Shown here piece after piece: positions 49,530 through 61,336 of a stretch of 64,000 bases of DNA. The stretch spans positions 620,001-684,000 of the forward strand of contig JAIWNF010000016.1 of assembly GCA_025093555.1 (NCBI GenBank), written 5' to 3'. How positions within the stretch are numbered: the stretch's first letter is position 1; every line of letters starts with the position of its first letter. The position numbers were made by a program, and so were the translations under genes. The stretch is from Circinella umbellata. Lineage: Eukaryota > Mucoromycota > Mucoromycetes > Mucorales > Lichtheimiaceae. The notes under the pieces are model-generated. The model did not search any database and had not been told where the DNA came from. It saw only the letters and a program-made list of their open reading frames with translations.

Positions 49530-52500
49530 ATTAATGTTTCTTAACAAGAACAATATAGAGTTTTTAAAAAAAAGAAAAGATACGTAAAAATGAAATTAGA
49601 TGAATGTTCTTTGAACATTTAATAAATAACGTTTTTATTTATTGGTACTCATGTGATGCTGCTACGCAGATTTCTGGTTTAGTGGCAAGAAGGGGCTTAG
49701 ATTTCATACGCATGATATACATCTAGAATAATGAAAACACATTCATTTACAACAACAATCATGATACAAATATATATGATATGTGTGGATGTAGGATCCA
49801 AATATATATCAAATGTCATTTAATAATGAATGGTATATTTTGTTTTCTTGATATTAGAAACTACAATTGACATATAGCGAAATAGATATTTGCATATTTA
49901 GGAAACATGCAGAAAATTTAAGAAAGCAAATGTGGCGCAATTTAATCACTCGAAGATACGTTTCTGTGACCCAGAAAATAAAAATAGCTTTTGTTTTAAA
50001 AGAAAACGTTGTTGGAATACAGGTTCCCAAAAAGGATAGTTGGATGAACTTTGTTGGATCCACATGTCCATGCCTTTTCTACCTTGATTTACATTCTTTT
50101 TTGTTTTCTCATATACACATTCATGCTATTGAGTATTACTATTACTTTCTAACCTTTACGAAAAATTCTTTTTTAAAACATGTTGAACGTACTGCTTATC
50201 TTTTAACAAGCTAATATGTGGACATTTTAACATGTTTTACAGATACCAGCATTAGTATGTTTACTAGTCATCTTGATTTTGGCAATAGTCGAACGTAACA
50301 CCGATATAAAATTCAGATATTATAAGAAAAAAAAGTAAATGGTTATGATATTGTTTGGAAATCATAACAAACAACTCTCATACTTGTATTGGAATTGATG
50401 TGATATTGCTGTGGATTTTTTCTGATTTATTCTTAAGAATGGGGCTTAGGATTCCTACACGTTCATATACTAGTAGTATAAAAAAATCAGGTACGTACGT
50501 GACATATTCAATAATGAACAAAATATATATGTATATACGTATCTCTATAATTTAAAGGTATAGATGATTGTATTTTGGGAAAATTGTATTATCTTTTCCT
50601 TTCTTCTTGATACTAAAAAAAGTACAACTAATTTATACAGTAAGATATGTGTAAGCATCTTTATATTCTCAAAGGAGAATCTACGTAATAAATCAGTTGT
50701 GGGGTAGAAATCGATTTTTCAGTTAGTGCTCAATAAAACTGCTGAACGTGTTAGCAAGCTTTAATTCGATTTTATTCTGTATGTAAATCAAATAAAATGT
50801 AAAGGGAATAAATAAGTGTTTACTAATAAACGGTAAGAAAAAAAATAGAGCTTTTAAAACTTATAGCAATGTTGAAAAACCCCTCACCTGATACGTATCG
50901 TATAATATAAGCATAATTTATTGAGTTTATTGCGTAAGAAATTTATAGTAGTCAAAAGGACCTATCTCTGAGGAGTATATATAGAGCGAGTATACCAACC
51001 CTCTTTTAATAAAAGTTTTTTTTTTTTTTGAAAAAAAAAAAACAAGATATACATCAAATTGGTTGGATCTTATTTCAATAAATACACGTACTATTGAAAA
51101 TTGAGAAGTTAAACTACCTGAATGAGACGTATAACACTGTTATTGAAAAGGAGCAGCATATAAAGAAGATCCTCAGGAAGCAATTAACCGTACATGAATG
51201 TTATCTCTCTCAACATATAAATAGAGTGAGTACTCTCTCAATCCTTTGTACGCTATTATTATCTATTGCTTGTCTATCTATATTTGAAGATAATATGCGT
51301 TTTCTATACTGCTTGAACTCAAACGTTTTTTTTTGTGCCATTGGTTTTTTTGTTTAGTTAGGGGGGAATCAAAGTCCTTAAAATTCCATGGTCCTTATCT
51401 CTTTGTTCCGCAACATGGCTATAAAAATGAGTCACTTGGTTTTCCGAAATAAGTAACGAAATGATTTTTTAGCTATTCCAAAAAATTGTTATATGTACGT
51501 GTTCACTCGGCCAAAGTCAAAGTTGTTCATTAAACGTTCAACTGAATAATCTTTTCTTCTTAATTGACATAAAATACAGCTCGCACATAAGTTGATAAAA
51601 CGTTACGCGCATTGAATGTCTTTATTTTCTTGCCCGTTGTATGTGTTGTGATCGTGATTTTGATCGTCATGATGAAGGAGGTGTTTGGAATTCTATCTTT
51701 TTCTCACGTATAACCTTATTAATAGAAAAAAAATATATTAGGTACACTTGGTGAATTAACTAATTAGTAAATATTCTGCACATTTAGTCTGTTCTCTTTA
51801 TACAATATATACTTGTTAAACCTAGAAGTACTCACCATCTGAGGTTAAGCTGGTACGTAGTGACAAAAATGAATAGCATTTATAATATATTGATAATGGC
51901 ACCAGTACGTAATTTATTAGTTAATCAATCAACAACAACAATAAAACAATATTTATATATTATACGGTGAGTAGTTATATGAATAAATATATTCAAAAAA
52001 ACAAAAGGAAAAAGCTGATAGAAACATTTAAGCCAAGCTCGAGCGATTTATTTTTACCAATCAAAAGAGTAGTAATTATATATAAAGAAATTATTGTAAC
52101 TTTTATTAATATTTAGGGCACGATTTACTAGATACTGAGTTAATAAATCACTAATACGTACTTGGTTTTACTATAAAGATATTTAACTGAGAGATGCTAT
52201 TCTTGTAATAGAAATTATTTGTCTATGTACTGTAGAGATATAATCACTTTGATTGAGTTCAAATAATTTCTGTAGAAAGAGCTACTTACTAGATCATTCC
52301 TTGTATTAATTATCGATTTTTATCATTATTACGTATTAAACGAAAGAAAGAAAATAAAAAAAGAAGCTCACTTGTCCTACAATATGTACAGCTGTTTCTT
52401 TACCTATCATTAATTATTCCAAAAGATGGAAAAAGGATTAGATCATCTATTTTTAACTATTACCCCAAAAATAAATAAATATAATTTTTAATCTCTCTCT

Positions 52501-54725
52501 CTCTATCATATATTCATTTTTATAATGAGTCATTATTAAATAAAATTACGTGTATTATGTTACGTAGTTCATCTATTATCAGTAATAATTAAGTGGGGAA
52601 TAAAATGTATATACCTTATTTAGGAAATGAAGATGGATGCCCCACTCTCAAATCATTTAAGCGGAATGATAATAAAAAGAAGAACCCTTATACAAAATGG
52701 GGGGGGAAGAGAAAGAAAAGGGTACTTACAATAAAAAAAATGAACAAATAAGCATTTAACATGATATGTTACATTTGCTTACACACACAGACGTTTTTTT
52801 TTTTTTACCCCAGATTTTTTAATTAATATATGCAATGCAACCATCATGGTTCTTTTAAACTTAATTCCGTCCCCATTTTTTTTAACAACCGCCTCTTTAA
52901 AAAAAACACGTTTCAAAGAAAAAATTACTAGGATTGGAAATAATCCATAATCCTATTATTATTTTTTGGGATTTTCCCTCCCTCTCTCTCTCTCTCTCTT
53001 TCTAGTAACTCAGCTTTTCTAATCCCCTCTCTTCCACCCCCTCTTTCTTTTTTTACAGTTGCATAAAAAATTAATAAGTGAAAGATAAACATTCAAAATG
53101 ATGTGTGTAACTTTTTAATAAGTTCTGCGGACCCTGTCAATATATATGGGTCTTTTTTTTCTTTTTTTTTTAAAAAAACGTGCGTTTTTAAAGGTGTGCT
53201 TGGCGGGAAAGGAACACACAGCACAATGAGTATAGAATATAATATTCACCAATAATATGTTATAAATAATTTCATGATGGTTAGTGATTGGATGAATGTC
53301 TTGTTTATACATCCATGGTATCGTATAACCAAAAAAAAACCCAAAACCCGAACTCGGATCTGTTTATTATTGGTACATTGTGCAAATGTAACCTCCATTA
53401 TTATTATTTCTAGACTAAATACAGTACGTATTCGCCCCATCTTTTATTATCTTGATAGTCCAAGTTAAATCTATGATATCATTTTCTTTTTCTTTTTTTT
53501 TTGGCTTAGAATCAAAAAGATTCAAGTAATACAAAAAAAAATATGGACGAATGAATTTTCAATTATAACAAGTAGGATGAGATATTTAGATTCTAAAAGT
53601 AAATGATATACGTAATTCAATGATCATGTTACTTTTTAATCAATATGCATAAATGTATAATATATATATTATCTATGTATATAACTATTTCACGAGAAAA
53701 ATGGTTTATTATTTATGCGATGTAAAAAGAAAAGTCTAGACTCATATAAAGAATGATAGACGTATCATAGAAACAAATCAAATAGGTACTTAATACGTAG
53801 ATCTTCTTTGGATACAAAATAACTCATGACAACGTATTGTTTTATCATTATTATTATTTAATATACCTTTCTTGAATAATGGAAACAACAACAATGAAAT
53901 AATATTAATAAGTATTTAGACGATCGAATGAATGAACTAAAATAATTCATTGTTATACTCTTTTTTTCTTTGTGTTCAATGTCCAATTGTAGAAATATTA
54001 GCATCCACTCTTTTTTTTTCTTCCAATGAGTAGCATAAAAGTGAATCTTCTTCCCCCAAATTATTCTCTGTATCTCTAACCCTCCTCCCTCCCCCCAATG
54101 TGATACAAAGGTTTTAATTGACGGATGCATTGCATTAATTTTATATACCAGATTTATTTATAAAATCGATAATAATGAAACATGTAAAAGAAAAGATTCT
54201 ATTAATAACTTTATTTCATGTTCTCGATATATAATACCATGAGCGTGTTATAAATGCAAGGTTACAATAATGGATGATCAAAAAAGAAAAAAAAATACGT
54301 ACAACGGAACAGATAAATAAAAAAAAGATCGCTGTTGATTTTGATGTGAGGTGATGTGATTAAAAAAAGGAAATAAGGTAATGATTCACATTTTTAAATC
54401 GAGTGAATAACTTATTATTAGAGCACAATCGATAAATAATATAAACTCCTCTTACTAAATGGATCATTCTAATGGATTTTCCTCTCCCCAATGTAAATAC
54501 TAAAATGCATAAATAAGAAAATAGACAATAAGAATATATAAAATACTAAAAGAACGAAAGAATCTTAACAACTTGAAGTGGTTCGCGCGAAAAGAGAAAT
54601 GGCATCTTAGAATTTATAAGGTGGGGGGATGAGGGTCGGGGGGTGAGGGATTTATTATTATAGTTGTTGTTATTATTATTATTATTATAATAGTAGTGTT
54701 TATACGTAGGGAGGGTGAGGGAATA
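49530..54725. other. 5.2-kb gene-poor region right of the F-box array
   Basis: 49530-50300 is the duplicated upstream flank of copy 3. After 50300 similarity stops. A coding-like stretch with a GTGAGT donor lies at 51100-51226 (EKLNYLNETYNTVIEKEQ), and a possible mini-gene at 51896-52137. The rest shows homopolymers, a CT repeat near 52983-53000 and no recognisable gene. Confidence 0.5.
51896..52137 (+). CDS. Possible two-exon mini-protein
   Basis: ATG 51896 opens MAPVRNLLVNQSTTTIKQYL and runs to a GTGAGT donor at 51967; joining to the acceptor at 52116 gives a stop after RARFTRY, about 30 residues in all. The peptide is basic, hydroxylated and free of acidic residues, like a mitochondrial targeting sequence. 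It may be the first exon of a small mitochondrial protein whose later exons I cannot place, or a relic. No family is recognised. Confidence 0.2.
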
Positions 54726-55340
54726 TTATTGAACAAGTTGTTGTGAATTAATTTGAAAACGTGTACAAATGCCTTCAAGTACCAACCAAAAATCCCAATA
54801 GCCGTAGATTGTTGCCATCTTGTATATTTCCTTTGCAACACTACGTAATTGATCTTGTTGATTATTTTGACATAATTCCATTATTTGAATTGGAAGATGT
54901 TTTAAATAATCTGGATCAAAAGACGGTATATTTTCATTGAGTATCATCTTATTTATATCCTCTTTTTGTTGATAAGAATTCGGAATCGATGATATTTGTA
55001 ATATAAACTGAAAAGAGGATGGTTGTTGTTCTTGTTGTTCTTGTTGTCTAAGTGGTAATAATAGACCGATAGATCGATCTGATAATGGAATAATACCATA
55101 ACTATGGGTATGAAGCGATTCATATAATAAACCAAATAATTCTTTTTGTGCCATTGTTAAAGTGGATTCCATTGTAAGAATAAATTTAGCCATGGTAGGT
55201 AACAGGTGAGGAGGTAATGGTGTTGGACCAAAACCTATTATAGATAAAACACTCGAAGATGCTATTTCATATTCATTGGCATAAATAGATGCTTCTATTG
55301 TAACAGGTATTGTTAAATATCCAAGAGAAAGTGTAGGCAT
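54726..55340 (-). CDS. Hypothetical 204-residue protein
   Basis: Single exon from ATG 55340 to a stop at 54726. The protein is non-repetitive apart from a short Gln-rich spacer (QQEQQEQQ, about 97-105): a beta-rich N-terminal half (LSLGYLTIPVTIEASIYANE; SYGIIPLSDRSIGLLLPLRQ) and a helical C-terminus (DQLRSVAKEIYKMATIYGYW). The layout, beta-barrel followed by a helical tail in which 'YGYWDFWLVLEGI' resembles the end of Integrator subunit 14 (VWA9), is suggestive, but there is no VWA domain and the match is too weak to name it. It is head-to-head with the phosphatase inhibitor gene, 196 bases apart, so the two may share a promoter. Confidence 0.7.
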   Translation of the reverse strand: MPTLSLGYLTIPVTIEASIYANEYEIASSSVLSIIGFGPTPLPPHLLPTMAKFILTMESTLTMAQKELFGLLYESLHTHSYGIIPLSDRSIGLLLPLRQQEQQEQQPSSFQFILQISSIPNSYQQKEDINKMILNENIPSFDPDYLKHLPIQIMELCQNNQQDQLRSVAKEIYKMATIYGYWDFWLVLEGICTRFQINSQQLVQ

Positions 55341-55536
55341 ATTTTTTATTTATTTAATATGGTAATGATAACGCGTTTTTTTTTTCTGGTGTGTGTAAAA
55401 AAAAAAGGTTGTGACCGGCTCTACATATTACACAACGAACAACATCACAAAGAAAAGAAAAAAAGGTACTCCGCAAAAATAAATCCAAGTAAGAGAGAGT
55501 TATTTTTTTTCTTTTGCATAAAAAAAAAAAAAAAAG
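55341..55536. promoter_or_regulatory. Short bidirectional promoter with ACGCGT
   Basis: Only 196 bases separate the start codons of two divergent genes. The stretch contains ACGCGT (55371-55376), the core of the MluI cell-cycle box bound by MBF in other fungi, and a GACCGGCTC patch of higher GC. Shared or cell-cycle control is an inference. Confidence 0.4.
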
Positions 55537-55880
55537 ATGAGTGAAGAAAATTCATCCAATAAACCCATCAAAGGTATTCTTAAAAGACCCAGTCAATCAG
55601 CTGGTGATGGTGTTGAAGCAAGGTAAAGAATTTAAATTATTATTATTATTATTTAGAGTATAATAACAACAACCAAAAATAATAATAATAATAATAATAA
55701 TAATAGAGGACTCAAGTGGGACGAAGCTAATCTCGAGATGAACGAAGAACAAAAAGATTCTACAATGAAAATTGATGAACCAAAAACTCCATATATTCGA
55801 TATGATCCAGAAACGGACCAAGTTCTTAACATGGGTGGTAAGTGAATAAGTTATAAACTAAAACCTTTTTTTTTTATTAT

Positions 55881-55932
<52 letters not shown>

Positions 55933-56532
55933 TTAATGACATATAAAAAAAATTAGATGTACCATTCAAGTCTGCGCACGAGGAACCTGAAGATTTTTCA
56001 CTTGATGCAGGGAACGAGTCAGATCGATCGAGTATGTCTGGAAGTAACAAAAAGGGAAAAAGAGTTTATCTCAGCGATGACGATTGGGACTCTGATGAAC
56101 AACCAGAAGATGATAATGAAGAAGGTAAAAAAAAATTATATCTCTTTTTTTGCACGCGTGTTTTAATTCCTTTCATAGTAAAAAATCTTTTACTCCTTAT
56201 AAACAACCTTTTTTTTTTACTAAACTTATTACCGTTTCCTCTCCATCCCCCGTCTCTCTCTCACTTTTGGGAACTCCTGATTAAACTCTTCATAACTCCT
56301 CTTGACCCCCTCTCTCTCTCTTTTTTTTTATTATAATAATATAGTAAAAAAACATCACGAGGAATTTGCAAAGAAAAGAGCACAACATTATAATATGGGT
56401 AATGTTCTTCGTCATAAAGTAGATGATATAGAAGATGAAAAAGAAGAAGATAAGAAAAGCAATAATAATAACCAAACAAAACCATCTGTACCACCAATAC
56501 CTAAACAACATTTGGATAAAATGGAAGAATAA
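55537..56532 (+). CDS. GLC8: Protein phosphatase inhibitor 2 (IPP-2/Glc8)
   Basis: Four exons: 55537-55622, 55707-55837, 55957-56124, 56345-56532; 190 residues. All three family contact motifs are present in order: KGILKRP (near residue 12), [10 protein letters not shown] followed by [12 protein letters not shown] (the Thr before Pro is the GSK3/kinase site in relatives), and the C-terminal helix [15 protein letters not shown], which in IPP-2 covers the PP1 active site. The rest is acidic and disordered, typical of this natively unfolded inhibitor. Role: binds and regulates the type 1 phosphatase catalytic subunit (Glc7). A (TAA/AAT)n microsatellite of about 50 bases lies in the second intron and another in the first. 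Divergent from the gene at 54726-55340. Confidence 0.93.
55884..55932. repeat. (AAT)n microsatellite in an intron
   Basis: Roughly sixteen AAT units inside the second intron of the phosphatase inhibitor gene. It enlarges the intron without touching its splice sites. Confidence 0.9.
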
Positions 56533-57993
56533 AAGAGGACCCTTTTTTTTCCTTTCTATGTGTCACCAAAATAACAAAAAAAAAAAAAAGGCTAAAAGCA
56601 TTTTCATATCTACGTAATGAACTAGACTTTTTTCTGTACTTCTTTTTTATTCTCTCTCTCTCTCCCCCCTTTATTTTGATTTATGTATTTGGTTTCAAAT
56701 GTTTATTACCTTATTATTCTTATTATTTTCCAGTCCGGTCTGTGTGGTAATTGAAATATAAAAATAAAAAAATTGTATTATGAAAAGAGGAAAGCGGAGT
56801 GATATTTTGTTGCACAGCATAAAATACATATGTAATTTTTTTTTGGGGGGTGTAAATGACGAATAATATATATAATTATATGTTTTGATATTATATATAT
56901 AAATGGTTACTATGCTGGGGGGGGGAGAGAGAGGGGTTATGTTTTAATGATATCTTGTAGCATAGAAACAAAGAAAATGCAATCGCACGTGTAACGTTAC
57001 TATGGAAATGTCAAGGTTGATTCCTGAAAAGAAGTATACAGGATCATATAATTATTATCTTAAAAAGATCGACACCATGGATTTATTATTCTCTCTCACA
57101 CATTCATTCATTCATTCATATATACACACCCATTATAAGAATAGATCTCTCTCTCTTTTTTTTTATAATAGTAACTAATAATAATTATCCCTTTTTAATA
57201 ATGATTTTTTTTTGATAGATGAATTTTTATTATTATGATGAATAAAATATAATGAATTATTTTACTCCTATTTTTTTTTTCTTCTTTCTTTCTTCTCTTT
57301 TGTTGTTGTTGTTGTTGTTATGTCGATCCTGACTCAATTCATTTTATCTATCGAGCAAAAAAGAAAAATATACATAAAAAAGCTAGAATTTACAAACATA
57401 GAAATAACTTTCTTTTTTTTTTTTTGCACGAGTCACTTTGACTATTCAAAAATTAGATATGCAAAAAATAAAAAAGATTATTATTATTGACATTTAGGGA
57501 GAGACTGTATGTTGATTAGCCAAAAGAAAAAAGGACATGGACACATTCCTTTTCAAGCGTTGTCCAGAATAAGAAATGTAGCCATAAAAAAATCCCCTCG
57601 TGTTGCCACTTGCCATTTTCTTTTTATTCCGACTTTAAAAAAAACTTGTAACTTGTTATGCGATTCACTTGTAATACTTTTCAATTCTGTAATACTCTCT
57701 CTCTCTGTGTGTGTGTCGTTCTAATTTGGACTTTGCTCCCCTTTTTGTTGACAGCTATTTCATTTCTTATATACACTAAAAAACTTTGTTTCTAAAAAAA
57801 AAAAATCGCCCTTAAATACCCCAATCTTTTTTTCAATTTTTTTTTATTGTCTCTTTTTCACTTAACCACACTTTTTGTCATTTAAACTTATTCTTCTTTA
57901 TTCAAATTTTGCTTTTTTTTTTTTAGTTATATCACAACATAATATACACACAACAACAACAACAACCTCCCTCTTCCCATATTGATAATAAGA
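56533..57993. other. Promoter-side intergenic DNA of the Msn2-like gene
   Basis: 1.46 kb without a convincing exon. Has CT tracts (56650-56669), GTT repeats (57301-57319) and a CAA repeat (57950-57966) directly before the start codon, in the presumed 5' leader. A long leader and promoter would suit a regulatory gene. Confidence 0.5.
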
Positions 57994-59349
57994 ATGACAT
58001 CTCCTTGCGTACAACCATTTACAACGGATGCTCAAAATAGTATTCTTCGTTTTGTGAATCCAAATTCACTTTCTGCATCTCCTCCAATGCTTGTCAAAAA
58101 GGAACAATCGGATCGTCGTTTCAGTTATACTGATTTATTATCGGATCATCCATTGTCATCTCCATCCAATACCAGTAGTTCAATAGAAGATTATAATACT
58201 GGATCTTCTTCTTCTTCAACAAGTAGTAATGATTATCAACATACTACCTCAAGTCTTCCTTCGTCTACTGAGCCATTATTATTGGATCCAAGCATTAGTA
58301 TGGCATTAATGTCTTCTTCTACTACTACACCTTCTACTACTACTTCAACGTTTTTACAACCTCTTTATCAACAACAACAACAACATCAACACCGTCATTC
58401 AATTGCTGCACCACAACCCGTTCCATTTGGTTTTTATGATAATACTATTCCAACAAGACATCATTCTTTTAGTCATCATTCTTTTGAAGAACCTAATATG
58501 TTTGCTCAATTGTGTACAACTCGTCCTTTAATGCATAATAAAGAAAATGCTACTTCTCATCCATCCTCTTCACCTTTTTATGCATTTCCTCCACCATCAT
58601 TAACACCCACTCATCATCATCATCATCATCATTCATCATTTATACCACCTACTTCAGTACCTCAACATCCTTATCATCAACCACCATCTAATAATACTAT
58701 TAATAATAATAATACAACAACAACAAACAATAATAATAATAATAATAATATTTCATCTCCAAGTACAACTGGTGCAGTTATTACTGGTAATAATAACACC
58801 CGACGAAATTCTAATACTAATGGAACAAAAAGTGTTAAAACACCAAGATCTCGAGGTCGACGTGTTTCCAATGTTCCTAGTAATAATGGTGCTCGTATGT
58901 TTACTTGTAAAGCCGATGGTTGTGGAAAAGTATTCAAACGATCTGAACATTTAAAAAGACATATTCGATCTATTCATACACTTGAAAAACGTAAGTGAAT
59001 TATACATATTAAATAAAAAAAAAAAGAGTCAGTCCGTTTTAAATCATTACTGTATTTACTAAAATTTTTATTTTTATTTTTAATAGCATTTGAATGTCCT
59101 TATCAAAGTTGTAATAAACGATTTTCCCGATCTGATAATCTTAATCAACATATTCGTATCCATCGTCACAGTACAAGTAATGGTAATAGTAAAGAACAAC
59201 AAACACAACATAAACAATCTCAAGTACAATCACAATCACAACAACGTAATAATAATAATAATAATAATAATACTATTTCATCATCACCCAATTGCACTTC
59301 TTTATCTTCATCTACCAATCAACCATTTTTTGTTCAAAATTATATATGA
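57994..59349 (+). CDS. Msn2/Msn4-type C2H2 transcription factor
   Basis: Two exons: 57994-58990 and 59087-59349; 419 residues. The intron falls between the two fingers. Finger 1 (305-328) reads C-x4-C with KRSEHLKRHIRSIH and finger 2 (336-358) reads C-x4-C with RFSRSDNLNQHIRIH. The helix residues (RSEHLKR and RSDNLNQ) are those by which Msn2/Msn4 and related factors read AGGGG stress elements, so this specificity is predicted. The rest is disordered with Ser, His, Asn and Gln runs; an early KKEQSDRRFSYTDLLSDHPL segment is possibly an activation region. ATG 57994 is chosen because the codons just upstream lack another ATG in frame. Nuclear stress-response regulator by family; its targets here are unknown. 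Confidence 0.9.
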
Positions 59350-59946
59350 TCCAATTCTTTTTTTTTTATTATCACTCTTCTTAAATATACACACACACAT
59401 ACTATTGCTCTTTCTTCTTTTTTTTTCTAGCTTTTCTTCTTTCCCCTCTCCCCCTTTTTTTATATACACTTTCATTTCACAACATTTTAACTTACTTTTA
59501 TAAACTCATCCTTGTTTTTCTTTTAATTATCCTAATAGGGATGATATGTAATAAGCACATACACACACATACATAGCATTTTTTTTCTCTTTCTTCTTTT
59601 TTTCATAAGACAGCAATTTTATATTTTCTCCCCTTCCTCCTTTCCCTTTTTTTTTTAAACAAATATAAAAAGACCATCCACACATCACTTTTGCTAAAAA
59701 AAAAAAAATAATAATTAAAAATAACAAGTTAATATTGATTATTAATTTTTTTTTTCAAAAACACACTACACTACACACACATTAAGGATGGGAGAAGGTG
59801 GGGGGGGGTTTCTTTTATGATTCATTTTTGTTATTTCCTTTATTATGTATGTAAAAAGAAAAATAAATTATTTAATTTTTTTCAAGTCCCCAGAAACTTA
59901 AATTTTTTTTTTTATCTCTCTTTCTCTCTCTCTTTTTTTAGAAATA
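59350..59946. other. Intergenic region before RlmN
   Basis: T/C-rich DNA. The last bases before the RlmN ATG (CTCTCTTTTTTTAG at about 59928-59941) look exactly like a 3' splice site, so a 5' leader intron or an unseen first exon is possible. Confidence 0.5.
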
Positions 59947-61336
59947 ATGGTTATTCGACATGTCAGTAAGAAAAAAAATTTAATTGGACTTACATTGGAT
60001 CAAATTAAACAAGAAGTTCAAAATATACCTACAGTCAAACCATTTACAGCATTTCAATTATGGCAACATATGTATCGTCATGGAACAACTTCATTTTCAA
60101 AAATGACGAATTTATCGAATCCTTTGAGAGATCATTTAAACCACTATTATACTGTTGATTATGGTCATGTTCAATTAGATCAAACTTCGGTGGATGGGAC
60201 TCGTAAATGGTTAGTTGGATTTGACGATCCAAGAGCTGTTGTTGAATCGGTATTAATTCCAGAACCCAAACGTCATACACTTTGTGTTTCTTCTCAAATT
60301 GGTTGTTCTTTACGTTGTAGTTTTTGTCACACAGGTAAAATATATCCAACCCCCTTACCTAAATGAAAGACTAAATTATGAAAAAAAAACTAGGAACTCA
60401 AAAATTATTAAGAAATCTTACATCTGGTGAAATTATTGGACAAGTCATGTTAGCAGCCCATGGTGTAAAACAATTTCATCAATCACCTATCAATCGACCT
60501 AAATTATTATCTCATATGGTATTTATGGGTCAAGGAGAACCTCTTTATAATCACAAACAAGTATTTCAAGCAATTCAAATCTTAACAGATCAACAAGGAT
60601 TACAATGGCCAAAACAAAAAATTACTATTTCTACTTCAGGTGTTGTTCCCCTTATACCTAAAATAGCTACGGAATTAGGTGTTTCACTTGCTATTTCTTT
60701 ACATGCAACAAGAAATTCATTGAGAGATACACTTGTACCATTAAATAAAACATATCCATTAGAAACATTAATGGATGCTTGTTTTGATTATGCAAAACAA
60801 TCAAGTGGTCAAAGAATTACTTTTGAGTAAGTTCCTTTTTTTTTTTTTTGGAAGATGAAAGACACATACTATCTTTTTATTTACACGTAACGTACTTTAT
60901 TATATATAGATATGTAATGTTAGATGGTATAAATGATTCATCAAGTGAAGCAAAAGATCTTGTTAAGCTTTTAAAACAATTACCTGCCCATGTTAATCTT
61001 ATGTAAGTTATATATATATAAACATTTATGATTATTTTGGATTATTATTAATATATACATATTATGATAGACCCTTTAATCCATGGCCTGGAAGTATATA
61101 TAAAACATCAAAATCAGAACAAGTTGAAAAATTCGCTCAAATAGTTCAAGATGGAGGTGTTCATTGTACTATAAGAAGACCTAGAGGTCAAGGTAATCAT
61201 TTTAACAAAGTGCGAAAAAATAAACTCTAACTAACTCTCCATATAATATATAAAATTAGATATTCTTGCTGCATGTGGTCAATTACGAAGTAGTGAAGAA
61301 AGAAAGAAAAATTTATTAACTGTATCATCAAATTAA
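59947..61336 (+). CDS. rlmN: RlmN-type radical-SAM RNA adenine-C2 methyltransferase
   Basis: Five exons: 59947-60334, 60394-60826, 60910-61002, 61071-61192, 61260-61336; 370 residues, close to bacterial RlmN (about 380). The radical-SAM cluster motif CSLRCSFC gives Cys120, 124 and 127; upstream CVSSQIGC supplies Cys113 and near the end DILAACGQL supplies Cys351, the two cysteines that serve catalysis in Escherichia coli RlmN (Cys118 and Cys355). GQGEPLYN and ISTSG are also family motifs. Reaction by family: methylation of C2 of an adenosine in 23S rRNA and in some tRNAs, using a 4Fe-4S cluster and two SAM. In a fungus the likely site is the mitochondrion, but the visible N-terminus is only weakly presequence-like. 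A splice-acceptor-like sequence just before the ATG leaves room for a first exon. Confidence 0.93.

Noticed and set aside
53115..53468. Short overlapping frames on both strands
   Set aside because: No splice-linked exons, low-complexity composition, and no protein family features.
59090..59503. 137-codon plus-strand frame beside the Msn2-like gene
   Set aside because: It is an out-of-frame reading of the second zinc-finger exon; the spliced frame restores a perfect C2H2 finger.
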